From: Flammeovirgaceae bacterium SG7u.111
GTDB taxonomy: Bacteria > Bacteroidota > Bacteroidia > Cytophagales > Flammeovirgaceae
DNA length: 64,000 nucleotides
NCBI GenBank assembly: GCA_034044135.1
Contig: CP139021.1
Location: forward strand, 211,501-275,500
Direction of reading: 5' to 3'
Within the stretch, counting starts at the first letter, position 1, and each line of letters starts with the position of its first letter. A program made the translations under genes and the position numbers. This document shows positions 8,249-16,356 of the stretch, piece by piece. The notes below the pieces were generated by a model that was given only the letters and a program-made list of their open reading frames with translations, did no database searches and was not told where the DNA came from.

Positions 8249-10207
8249 TTAATAGGTGAATCCTAGTTTTCCCAAGCCATTTTGTACCTCGGGAGCTGAC
8301 ATAAATAAATTCCAAAGAAGCCCTGTTCGGTGATTTTCTATCATTAGAATAATAGGTGCTTGGTCGATAGCGATGTTGGAAGAGGCGTACCAGTTTTCCG
8401 AAGCGTTGAAGGCATCATAAAATCCATATTCTCCCCAAAGCCTATCGCCTAAGTGGTAATAAAAGTGGTTCAATGCTTTTGTAGATTCAGCAGGTGTGAA
8501 AGGGAAAGAAGAAAGCGCTGCCGTTGGGGTGATTACGCCTAAGTCGTTGGTGGGGGAATGGGCAGAATAGCCATTGTTCCCATCACTTGCTGTTAAACCC
8601 CATGAGTTTTCGCTATAGCCAGCATATTTCTTCGGGTTTTGGGAGCAATATGCTTGGTTGATAAGGCTGTGGTTAACTGCCTGTTCCCAGTAATCTGTTT
8701 TTGGATCTTTCAAATTCCTTGGATCAAGTCCTAAAAAGGAATATTGCTCAAAGAACAGCGGCCCGCCATAGTCAGGACCAAGAGGAAGTTTGATACCAAA
8801 AAAGTCTTTTCCATTTTCCATATTTCCACCTTTCCAACCTTGCTCATACACCTCTGTGGAAATAGAATGGGTAGCCGAAGAAGCGGCAAGAACATACGTG
8901 ATAAGCGCTTCGTTCCAGCCTCTTATGGTGTGGTTCATTTTCCAGCCAACGTTGGGAGACCAGTGCCAAGTCAATGAATTTTCGCCTTGCGTGTACCAAT
9001 CCCATTCTACTTCTTCGCACAGCTGATTTATTTTCTCAATCAAAAGTTTTTCCTCAGCTACTTGTTCATCGAGGTATTGCCTTACGGTAATTAGTCCCAT
9101 TACCACGAAAGAGGTTTCCACCAAATCGCCGCCATCGTCGTCGGGGCTGAAGGGAACAGCTTTTCCCGTAGCGCCATCAAGCCAGTGCGACCAAGCACCA
9201 TGAAACCGATCGGCTTTTTCCAAAAAGTCGACCATAGTGGTTAAGCGCTCCAGTCCTTCTGCTTTGCTAATAAACCCTCTTTCTATTCCTACTAGGATAG
9301 TCATAAGCCCAAAACCACTTCCTCCGGAGGTTACTGTTTGGTTCGATGTATTTCGCTCACGGATTAGTCCGCTAGTAGGGTGGGCGAAATCCCAGAAATA
9401 GCGGAAAGTTTGTTGTTGAACCTTGGTGAGTAGCTCTTCTTCTGTGATAATTGGAAACTTCGGAGTGGTATCTACTTCGGTGTAAAATGCCAAATCGTAC
9501 CCTTCAAAAGGCTCTCCTTCCAGTCCTTTGAGCTTGTCGGAAAGCTGGAACTGATATTTGCTTAGGTAGTTGAGTAAGTTATTTCCCTTGAAAGAAACAG
9601 TTTTATCCTCCTCAGAAAAAGTAAGCGTGAGAGCAGGAGCATCTGGCCCGCTCAGCTTCATTGCTTCCTCTACAGAATTTTGGTCTAAAGGAACAGAAAA
9701 GCCGAAGGTTATTTGGAAATCCATTGGCGCATCAAGGATGTTGTTCGTCCCTGTTATCTCATCGCCATTTAGGTTGGCCGAAAGAAGTTTGAGCTCTTCT
9801 GCTATTGTTTTAAAGCTAATGGTGGTTGCTGCGAAACTTTCCCCATTTGCCCCTTGTAGTTGAGGGCTTATGGTGATTGTATAAACAGTGTTGTTGAGTA
9901 ATACTCCTGAAGGGATAAGTACTACGTTTTTATCTTCTGACAAGAAATTGAAATCAATGGTTGTGTTCTGTGCACCAGCGCTGAGGGTAATTGCATTTTG
10001 AGCCGAAGCTTGGTTGACTGGAGTAGAGAAAATAAGTGATATATTTCTATCTACGGGCATTTCTTCATTATTTCCCAAAAGAACAAGTTCTGAAGTACCC
10101 AAAAAGGCTTGCTTTAGTTCGAAAGAGCCAACTTGAGGTTCATCTTTCTTACAAGCCCAGAGAGAGATGGAGATGATAAATAAAAGGACTAGTTTCCTTA
10201 AGGACAT
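8249..10207 (-). CDS. GH144-like lipoprotein with two N-terminal bacterial Ig-like (Big_5) domains
   Basis: A 652-residue lipoprotein (lipobox cysteine at about residue 19). Residues about 30-130 and 135-245 look like two Ig-like Big_5 domains (NISLIFSTPVNQAS, VVLIPSGVLLNNTVYTI, and a second copy with FSVPLDQNSVEEA). The remainder is a GH144-like catalytic domain parallel to that of the downstream gene: FWDFAHPTSGLIRER, TSGGSGFGLMTILVG, FHGAWSHWLDG, DDDGGDLVETSF, AIDQAPIILMIENHRTG. The Ig-like part probably extends the enzyme from the outer membrane. The two GH144-like genes are 13 bases apart, suggesting one enzyme starts and the other continues polymer breakdown. Confidence 0.86.
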   Translation of the reverse strand: MSLRKLVLLFIISISLWACKKDEPQVGSFELKQAFLGTSELVLLGNNEEMPVDRNISLIFSTPVNQASAQNAITLSAGAQNTTIDFNFLSEDKNVVLIPSGVLLNNTVYTITISPQLQGANGESFAATTISFKTIAEELKLLSANLNGDEITGTNNILDAPMDFQITFGFSVPLDQNSVEEAMKLSGPDAPALTLTFSEEDKTVSFKGNNLLNYLSKYQFQLSDKLKGLEGEPFEGYDLAFYTEVDTTPKFPIITEEELLTKVQQQTFRYFWDFAHPTSGLIRERNTSNQTVTSGGSGFGLMTILVGIERGFISKAEGLERLTTMVDFLEKADRFHGAWSHWLDGATGKAVPFSPDDDGGDLVETSFVVMGLITVRQYLDEQVAEEKLLIEKINQLCEEVEWDWYTQGENSLTWHWSPNVGWKMNHTIRGWNEALITYVLAASSATHSISTEVYEQGWKGGNMENGKDFFGIKLPLGPDYGGPLFFEQYSFLGLDPRNLKDPKTDYWEQAVNHSLINQAYCSQNPKKYAGYSENSWGLTASDGNNGYSAHSPTNDLGVITPTAALSSFPFTPAESTKALNHFYYHLGDRLWGEYGFYDAFNASENWYASSNIAIDQAPIILMIENHRTGLLWNLFMSAPEVQNGLGKLGFTY

Positions 10208-10225
10208 ATCAATTGGGAAATTATA

Positions 10226-10251
10226 GAATCCCAGCCAGTTCGCTGGGATTC
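10226..10251 (-). promoter_or_regulatory. Intercistronic hairpin between LamG and GH144-like genes
   Basis: A perfect 10-bp inverted repeat with a 6-base loop (GAATCCCAGC / GCTGGGATTC). On the minus strand no T-run follows it, so it is more likely an mRNA processing or stability element than a terminator. It would set different transcript levels for the binding proteins and the enzymes of the locus. Confidence 0.5.
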
Positions 10252-10296
10252 TTGGTGTTAGTGAAAAGTATTTGCGATTTAACCTTGTTACAATAA

Positions 10297-11385
10297 TTAT
10301 TTTTCTGCGTCGATAATTGCTTGGATTTCAGTCTGACCAAGTGCTTTGTTGAAAATGCGGAGCTCGTCAATCAAGCTATTGTCAGAAAGGTGGCTCCAGC
10401 CTGTAAACCTAGGCGCGCCCGAACCAATGGAAAGAATATCGCAACCGCTCCAATCTACCCCAGTGAAGCCGCCTTGGCTAGCTACTTGCCCATCGAGGTA
10501 TACCACACATTCGGTGCTCGAAATAGTGAATGCAATATGTATCCAATCACCAGCAGCTGGGTCTATATCGGCAGCAGCACCGCCATCAAACCAGCTGTCG
10601 GCACTTCCATTTCCCACATTCAATTTCACCCGCTGCATTCCCCCTGCATTTTCCCTAAACAGCCTAAATCCGCTGGTTCTATTGTTCATAGCTGTTGGGT
10701 TGGTTTCGTCTGGAGGCCCCATTGTCAAAATCCCTGCTCGATCCGGGTCAGCATTTACCTTATACCAAAAAGCGGCACTAAACTCAGTGTTCATTAAGTT
10801 ATCGGTGGGCAAGCTTACGTATGCATCGGTTGCACCAGCATATGCTTTTCCTATTTTTCCTGTTTCAAAACCTGGATTACCTGTTTTATTGGCGTTTGTG
10901 ATTTCTACCAATTCCATATAATCGCCATCAAAAGGCATATAGGCTATTTCTCCATCATAAACAGGTTTGTAAGGAGCAACTTTTTCGAAAGAAACAGAAG
11001 AAGTGGTTGCTTTTCCGGCAAGGTCTGTTCCTGTTACAGCCAGTGTGTGCGTACCGTTGGTCAAGTTATCGTACACAAATTCTTCGAGTGCGATACGGTA
11101 ATCTTTGAACGAAGTAAAGTTATTGATCTCGCTGCCATCGAGCATTACGCTGATAGATGCGATTTCGATGTCATCGACCACCTGAAGCTTGATTTCAATT
11201 GGGGTTACGTCTTCTTTCACCCTTATAAGCGTACCTTCCGTCGGGTAGTCGATGGTTACTTCGGGGGCTGCCATATCTGGCCCCGGATCTACGTATGAGA
11301 TTGGGTCAATTCCCTCGTTGCAGCCCGAGAACAAGGCTAGGGCTAGCGCATATATATATATTCGTTTCATAAAGTTCATTTTCAA
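10297..11385 (-). CDS. LamG-domain surface lipoprotein, SusE-position glycan-binding candidate
   Basis: A 362-residue lipoprotein with the lipobox cysteine at about residue 22 (LALFSGC). Residues about 40-130 look like an Ig-like domain of the kind that begins PEVTIDYPTEG. Residues about 140-360 form a laminin-G/concanavalin-like domain (FSAAFWYKVN, DWIHIAFTISS, ECVVYLDGQ, DELRIFNKAL). It lies directly after susD in the operon, where SusE/SusF-type glycan-binding proteins are usually encoded, so it is a candidate for capturing the polysaccharide on the cell surface. Three in-frame ATGs occur in the first six codons; the first is used here, though the one six codons in is equally possible. Confidence 0.8.
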   Translation of the reverse strand: MKMNFMKRIYIYALALALFSGCNEGIDPISYVDPGPDMAAPEVTIDYPTEGTLIRVKEDVTPIEIKLQVVDDIEIASISVMLDGSEINNFTSFKDYRIALEEFVYDNLTNGTHTLAVTGTDLAGKATTSSVSFEKVAPYKPVYDGEIAYMPFDGDYMELVEITNANKTGNPGFETGKIGKAYAGATDAYVSLPTDNLMNTEFSAAFWYKVNADPDRAGILTMGPPDETNPTAMNNRTSGFRLFRENAGGMQRVKLNVGNGSADSWFDGGAAADIDPAAGDWIHIAFTISSTECVVYLDGQVASQGGFTGVDWSGCDILSIGSGAPRFTGWSHLSDNSLIDELRIFNKALGQTEIQAIIDAEK

Positions 11386-11408
11386 ATTATTTACTGATTA
11401 AGTATTTT

Positions 11409-12947
11409 CTATTGCTGTCCCAACACTGGAAGTTGGTCCACTTGGTTTTGTGGATAAGGCAAGAATTTTTTGTCTGCGGTGAAAGTTCTGCCCTCGTAGC
11501 TTAACTCATCGTATTTTTCTAGCCTTATCATGTCGTAGTAGCGAGTGCCCCATTCCATTGCCAATTCGGCAAATTTCTCGTCCATTACCTGCTGGGTGGT
11601 AACACCTGATATCGGTGAAAGTCCTGCCCTTGCTCTTACTAGGTTTACCGCTTCGTCAGCCGAAATGGAAGAACTGGTAGCGCCTTGGGTAAGTGCTTCG
11701 GCATGCATCAGTAGTATTTCAGCATAGCGAATACACGTGAAGTTTTTGTTGTTGCCATAGCCTGTACGGCCCGGTGTGAGCTGGTCAGAAGGAAGGTAGT
11801 GCTTTCCACTGGCAAATAAGGCTCGGCTGTAATCGTTGATCTGATCTCCTGAAGGGGTAGTGTTCGAAATCCAATCTGGCAGGGTAGCAAATGCTGGATC
11901 TGATTTGATTTCAGCAATTCCTCGGTCGGTAAATAGCACGCTTGTTTGTAGCCTGGTGGTTTCACCCCTGTTGAGCATAAACTTGATGTACTTGAGGCTA
12001 GGCTCGTAAAATCCCCATCCGCTGCCTGCTCCAGTAACTTTAGGAGTCCAGTTTTGAGGGCCGAAGAAGGCAAAAAGATAGCTGGTGATATCTCCAGAAC
12101 CCGAGCCGAAATCAGAATATTGAAGCTCTAAAATGTTCTCGTCGTTGAGCTTGCCAGGTACTTTGAAGAGGTTGTAATAATCCGATTCGAGGGCAAATTC
12201 TCCTGAACTGATAAGTTGAGAAGTTGCATCTGCTACGCCTTGGTAGTTTTTCAGTTCGAGGTTAGCCAAGGCTTTTATAGCTAAAGCGGTGTATTTGGTT
12301 ACGCCTCCTTTTATGTCTGTCCTTTTGTTAGGATGGATGCTTGGGAGGTTAGGAATGGCTTCGTCCATTTGGTTAGAAATGTGTTGGAAAACTTCCTCCC
12401 TTGAAGATAAACCAGCGACCAACAACTCTGAAGGATCGGAACTGGTTGGGATAAATACATCTCCCCAAACCCTTGCCAGTTGGAAAAGCAAGAAGGCTCT
12501 GAGGGTTTGCGCTTCGGCAATGTACTGGTTGGCAACGGCTTCGTTGCTTGCAAATTCTTTGTACAATGCAATTTGCTCCATGGCAGAATGTGCATTAAAA
12601 ATATCGCGGTAGTAGTTTTGCCAAAGAGAATTATACATCCAGAAGTCCTTGTTATAGTTGAATTTGTCTGTTTCGGCAAAATCTTGCTGATCGCCAAGTC
12701 CTCCGTTGTTCACATCGTCGCCTCGTACCGAAATAAGTGGGAATTCTTCCCAGCCCCTGCTTTGGAACTCTGCATATGCCCCTATCAAAGGGAGAATCAT
12801 ATTTTCGGTTTGGGTGTAATCGGTTTCTTCGGTGAATGCCCTGTTTTCTGGCGGCTCGTTAAGCAAGTTTTCACAAGAAACGGCCGTCAATAAAATCAAG
12901 AAGATGACCTTTAACTGTAAGAATGATTTTAATATTTTCATCGTCAT
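11409..12947 (-). CDS. susD: SusD/RagB family outer-membrane glycan-binding lipoprotein
   Basis: The lid protein of a SusCD importer. The start at 12947 is preferred over an upstream in-frame ATG at 13058 because it puts a lipoprotein signal right at the N-terminus (lipobox cysteine at about residue 25, LTAVSC) and avoids overlap with the susC stop. The mature 512-residue product shows the SusD/RagB pattern: TPR-like helices (AEAQTLRAFLLFQLARVWGD), the middle region with NENILELQYSD, and the C-terminal part FTCIRYAEILLMHAEAL, DEKFAELAMEWGTRYYDMIRL and LPYPQNQVD. It follows susC directly in the operon. The glycan bound depends on the locus and is probably a beta-glucan. Confidence 0.93.
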   Translation of the reverse strand: MTMKILKSFLQLKVIFLILLTAVSCENLLNEPPENRAFTEETDYTQTENMILPLIGAYAEFQSRGWEEFPLISVRGDDVNNGGLGDQQDFAETDKFNYNKDFWMYNSLWQNYYRDIFNAHSAMEQIALYKEFASNEAVANQYIAEAQTLRAFLLFQLARVWGDVFIPTSSDPSELLVAGLSSREEVFQHISNQMDEAIPNLPSIHPNKRTDIKGGVTKYTALAIKALANLELKNYQGVADATSQLISSGEFALESDYYNLFKVPGKLNDENILELQYSDFGSGSGDITSYLFAFFGPQNWTPKVTGAGSGWGFYEPSLKYIKFMLNRGETTRLQTSVLFTDRGIAEIKSDPAFATLPDWISNTTPSGDQINDYSRALFASGKHYLPSDQLTPGRTGYGNNKNFTCIRYAEILLMHAEALTQGATSSSISADEAVNLVRARAGLSPISGVTTQQVMDEKFAELAMEWGTRYYDMIRLEKYDELSYEGRTFTADKKFLPYPQNQVDQLPVLGQQ

Positions 12948-13044
12948 ATTTTCGTTTAAGTGATTGCATAAGAATAAAAACAACCTGTTTTTCTGTAAGG
13001 GATTGGCTATCAAAGCCAAGTTTGTTTTTACAAATAGCATGTGC

Positions 13045-16000
13045 TTAGAATTTAACATTTAGCCCCATGGTGTACACTGCCGGAATTGGATAGGTTTGCC
13101 TATCTATACCATCGGAAACTTCTGGGTTAAAACCATTATAGTTGAAAAGGGTAAGGGGGCGCTCGGCTGTAGCGTATATTCTGATGGCTGGCATTTCAGC
13201 ACCAAATAGCTCTTTGTTCACGAAGTTATAAGCAAGGTTTATATTCTGAATCCTAAAGAAAGAACCATCTTCCACAAAGTAGTCGCTCATTTTTTGGTTC
13301 CATCCTTTTCTAAGGCCTTTCGAAGAAGGGTATTCGTTGGAAGTGCCTTCTCCGTGCCAGCGGTTAGTAGCCAAGTCAGCATCGATGTTTCCGTCCGAAG
13401 TCCAGATAAGCTCGCCTCGCTTACGGTTAAGTATTTTGTTGCCAGATTGGCCCATGAAATTGGCAGATAGGTCTATATTTTTGAAAGAGACGCCAAAGTT
13501 GAAGCCATACATGAGAGAAGGAAGATACGATCCAAGTACCACTCTGTCATCGTCATCTATTGCACCATCGCCATTTTGGTCTACATATTTAAAATCGCCA
13601 GGTTCGAGGTTGTTTTCTACTGCTACAGGGTCGTTTTGTACTTCTTCATCGGTTTGGTAAACGCCAGCTATTTCACGGCCATAGAAAGCAAGAAGTGGTT
13701 CGCCTACCATGGAGCGTTGGCGGAACTCTGCTGAGCCACCGTCAATATAAGGCTGCCCGTAAAGGTCTCTCACTTCATTTTTTAAGGTGGCAAGGTTACC
13801 TCCAGCGTAGTATTTCAAGCCGTTGTCAAGCTCATCGCTCCAGTTAAGCGCTAGTTCAAAACCTGAGTTTCGGATGACGCCCACGTTTCTGAGCACTGTA
13901 CCGCCTATGGCTGGGATATTTACATTGATGGCTGCATTTTTTGTATCTCGGATGTAGTAATCAGCCTCTATGGATAGCCTATTGTTCAAGATTCTAGAAG
14001 AAAGTCCAACGTCCCATTCTTCAGTTACTTCCCAACCTAGGTAAGAAAATGTGCTTGACGTAGTAGTTCCTGAAACCAGCACATCATCTATCGCCGTAGT
14101 TACTACCGATGTGGTGATGGCGCCATCGCTGGCACTGATCTTATCGTTGCCAAGCTCTCCCCAGCTAGCTCTCAATTTCAAGAAATCGATAATGTTGTTG
14201 CCTACTAAGAAGTTTTCCTCGGAAAGAACCCAACCTGCTCCAATTGTGGGGAAATAACCCCATTTTTCTTGGTATTTAGAGCTTCCATCCGCCCTCATAG
14301 TTCCGTAGAGCAAGTATCGGTCATTGTAATTGTAAGAGATTCTGCCAAAGTAAGAGAAGCCGTATTGCCTGCTGCCGTTGTCGCCTACTCCGTCGATCAC
14401 GATGGTCTCAGATTGTGAGAGATACCATGATTCTTCATTCTCGTAAGGGAAATTAAGCCCTCTGGCTCTTAGTTGCTGCCAAGATTCATCCCTGAAGGAA
14501 GTACCGACCATTGCAGTGATGAAATGGCTTCCAATGTCCTTTTTGTAGGTAAGTACGTTGTCCCAAATCTTATTGAAATAAGTTTCAGTGGTTTTGTTCA
14601 ACGTGGCATCAGCTCTTTGGAAACCGTCGGTAATGTAATAAGGTAAGGCAACATCCCTTATTTCGAGGTTTGTATAACTTTGGTTGTAGGCAGATTTGAA
14701 TGAAAGTGCTTCGGGAAGCAAGTCAATATTTACATAGAAGTTGGTCAAAAGTTTCCTGATCCTCTGTTTGCTATTGTTGAAGTCCATTGAAGGAAAGGGG
14801 TTTTGCCCTCCTCTGTAGCCTAAAAGTTGAGCACTGGCATAATTTGTAGGCCATGCATCTGTATTTTCTTCATCGTAAATAGGTAAGATAGGTACTGCAA
14901 AATAAGCTTGGCTCCAAGCGGATTGCTCTTCCTCATATTTAGTTGCTTCACTCCAAATGACATTTCCTCCAATTGTGAGCCAATCATTCGCCTTGTAGTC
15001 TATTTTGGAACGTAGGTTGAAACGTTCATATTCATTTTTCATATCGAGGATGCCTTCTTGGGCAAAGTAACTTCCGCCTATGGAGTACGATGCGTTTTGC
15101 CCACCACCCGTTATGTTCAGACTGTGGTTTTGGATAGACGCTGGGCGAATAATTTCTTTGTACCAATCTGTATTTACATCCGGCACGTTGGGGTTTACCC
15201 GGCTTCTGCCGTAGCGTTGCATGGCATTGAGGATCAATTCTGCATCGGCAGCTGAACCAGACTCGTTGGCCATGTTGGTGAATTGCTCGGCGTTGGCCAT
15301 TTTCAATATGTTTTGAGCGATCTGTGTGCCGTAATAGCCATCGTAGGTGATTTCAGCTTTTTGATTGTAAGAGCCTGTTTTGGTTTCTATCAACACCACT
15401 CCATTTGCTGCCCTTACACCGTAAATAGCGGCTGCAGAAGCATCTTTCATTACAGAGATGGATTGAATATCGTTGGTGTTAAGGAAGTCGATATTATCAA
15501 AAAACATTCCATCTACCACATAAAGTGGCGCTTCGTTGTCACTACCGGGATAAGAACCTATGCCACGGATACGGACAGTTGGTGATGCTCCTGGCGAACC
15601 GCTACTCACAATTTGGAGACCGGCTACCTTACCTTGCAAAGCTTGCATGGCTTGGCTGGTAGGTGTGTTTACAATGTCTTTTGCTTTTACGGTAGTGATG
15701 GAAGATGTGAGATCTTTGGTGTTTGATTCACCATAACCAATGATCACGATTTCTTCCAAGGCCTGAATATCGGGCTCTAGTGAGATGTTGATTGTAGAGC
15801 GTTCGCCTACTTGAACTTCCATGGAGCTAAATCCTACATAGCTAAATATGAGAACGTCATCGTTGGAGTTTACCGAGATACTGAAGTTTCCGTTTATATC
15901 GGTTACTGTACCGTTTGCAGTGCCTTTAATGAGTACGTTTACACCTGGTAATTCTTCAGCAGTTTCAACGTCTAATACTTTGCCTTGAACCGTGCGCTGC

Positions 16001-16086
16001 TGTGCGAGTATTTCTGTGAAGCTAAGCAACAGCATACATAAAAGAAATGCCTTAGCAGCATTTACTACTTGTTTATGTTTTTTCAT
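13045..16086 (-). CDS. susC: SusC/RagA family TonB-dependent outer-membrane transporter
   Basis: A 1013-residue TonB-linked porin that imports oligosaccharides with SusD. A signal peptide (about 1-28) is followed by a carboxypeptidase-regulatory-like domain (about 32-105, TVQGKVLDVETAEELPGVNV), a TonB-box-like stretch near IVIIGYG, the plug (about 115-230, KVAGLQIVSSG, LYVVDGMFFD, SISVMKDASAAAIYG) and a long beta-barrel ending in a terminal phenylalanine, as expected for barrel insertion. The upstream 270 bases (16087-16356) are AT-rich; I recognise no consensus promoter there. It is the first gene of the catabolic operon and the expected target of the adjacent membrane regulator. Confidence 0.95.
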   Translation of the reverse strand: MKKHKQVVNAAKAFLLCMLLLSFTEILAQQRTVQGKVLDVETAEELPGVNVLIKGTANGTVTDINGNFSISVNSNDDVLIFSYVGFSSMEVQVGERSTINISLEPDIQALEEIVIIGYGESNTKDLTSSITTVKAKDIVNTPTSQAMQALQGKVAGLQIVSSGSPGASPTVRIRGIGSYPGSDNEAPLYVVDGMFFDNIDFLNTNDIQSISVMKDASAAAIYGVRAANGVVLIETKTGSYNQKAEITYDGYYGTQIAQNILKMANAEQFTNMANESGSAADAELILNAMQRYGRSRVNPNVPDVNTDWYKEIIRPASIQNHSLNITGGGQNASYSIGGSYFAQEGILDMKNEYERFNLRSKIDYKANDWLTIGGNVIWSEATKYEEEQSAWSQAYFAVPILPIYDEENTDAWPTNYASAQLLGYRGGQNPFPSMDFNNSKQRIRKLLTNFYVNIDLLPEALSFKSAYNQSYTNLEIRDVALPYYITDGFQRADATLNKTTETYFNKIWDNVLTYKKDIGSHFITAMVGTSFRDESWQQLRARGLNFPYENEESWYLSQSETIVIDGVGDNGSRQYGFSYFGRISYNYNDRYLLYGTMRADGSSKYQEKWGYFPTIGAGWVLSEENFLVGNNIIDFLKLRASWGELGNDKISASDGAITTSVVTTAIDDVLVSGTTTSSTFSYLGWEVTEEWDVGLSSRILNNRLSIEADYYIRDTKNAAINVNIPAIGGTVLRNVGVIRNSGFELALNWSDELDNGLKYYAGGNLATLKNEVRDLYGQPYIDGGSAEFRQRSMVGEPLLAFYGREIAGVYQTDEEVQNDPVAVENNLEPGDFKYVDQNGDGAIDDDDRVVLGSYLPSLMYGFNFGVSFKNIDLSANFMGQSGNKILNRKRGELIWTSDGNIDADLATNRWHGEGTSNEYPSSKGLRKGWNQKMSDYFVEDGSFFRIQNINLAYNFVNKELFGAEMPAIRIYATAERPLTLFNYNGFNPEVSDGIDRQTYPIPAVYTMGLNVKF

Positions 16087-16356
16087 ATTTCATATTTTAA
16101 GTTAAACTCAGGCTAAGGTAGGTTTTGCTCAGGAGCTTATAAAATATGAAGCTACTACTTCAATACTTCACCGAGTGATGGGGCTTTTTTTTTACCTTTA
16201 CATCACTACATCATTGTTTATCAACTTACTGGTTATTAATTATTTATAAAGGTTGAAATGTGAGAAAAGTTTGAGTAGTAAACCGAAAAAAAATGCTAGT
16301 AGGGAAGAGGCTCTGTTCCAAAGAATTGGTTGAGAACTCAAAAAACGATCATAAAA

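Noticed and set aside
12948-13058. N-terminal extension of SusD
   Set aside because: It overlaps the susC end and hides the lipoprotein signal, which fits a start at 12947.
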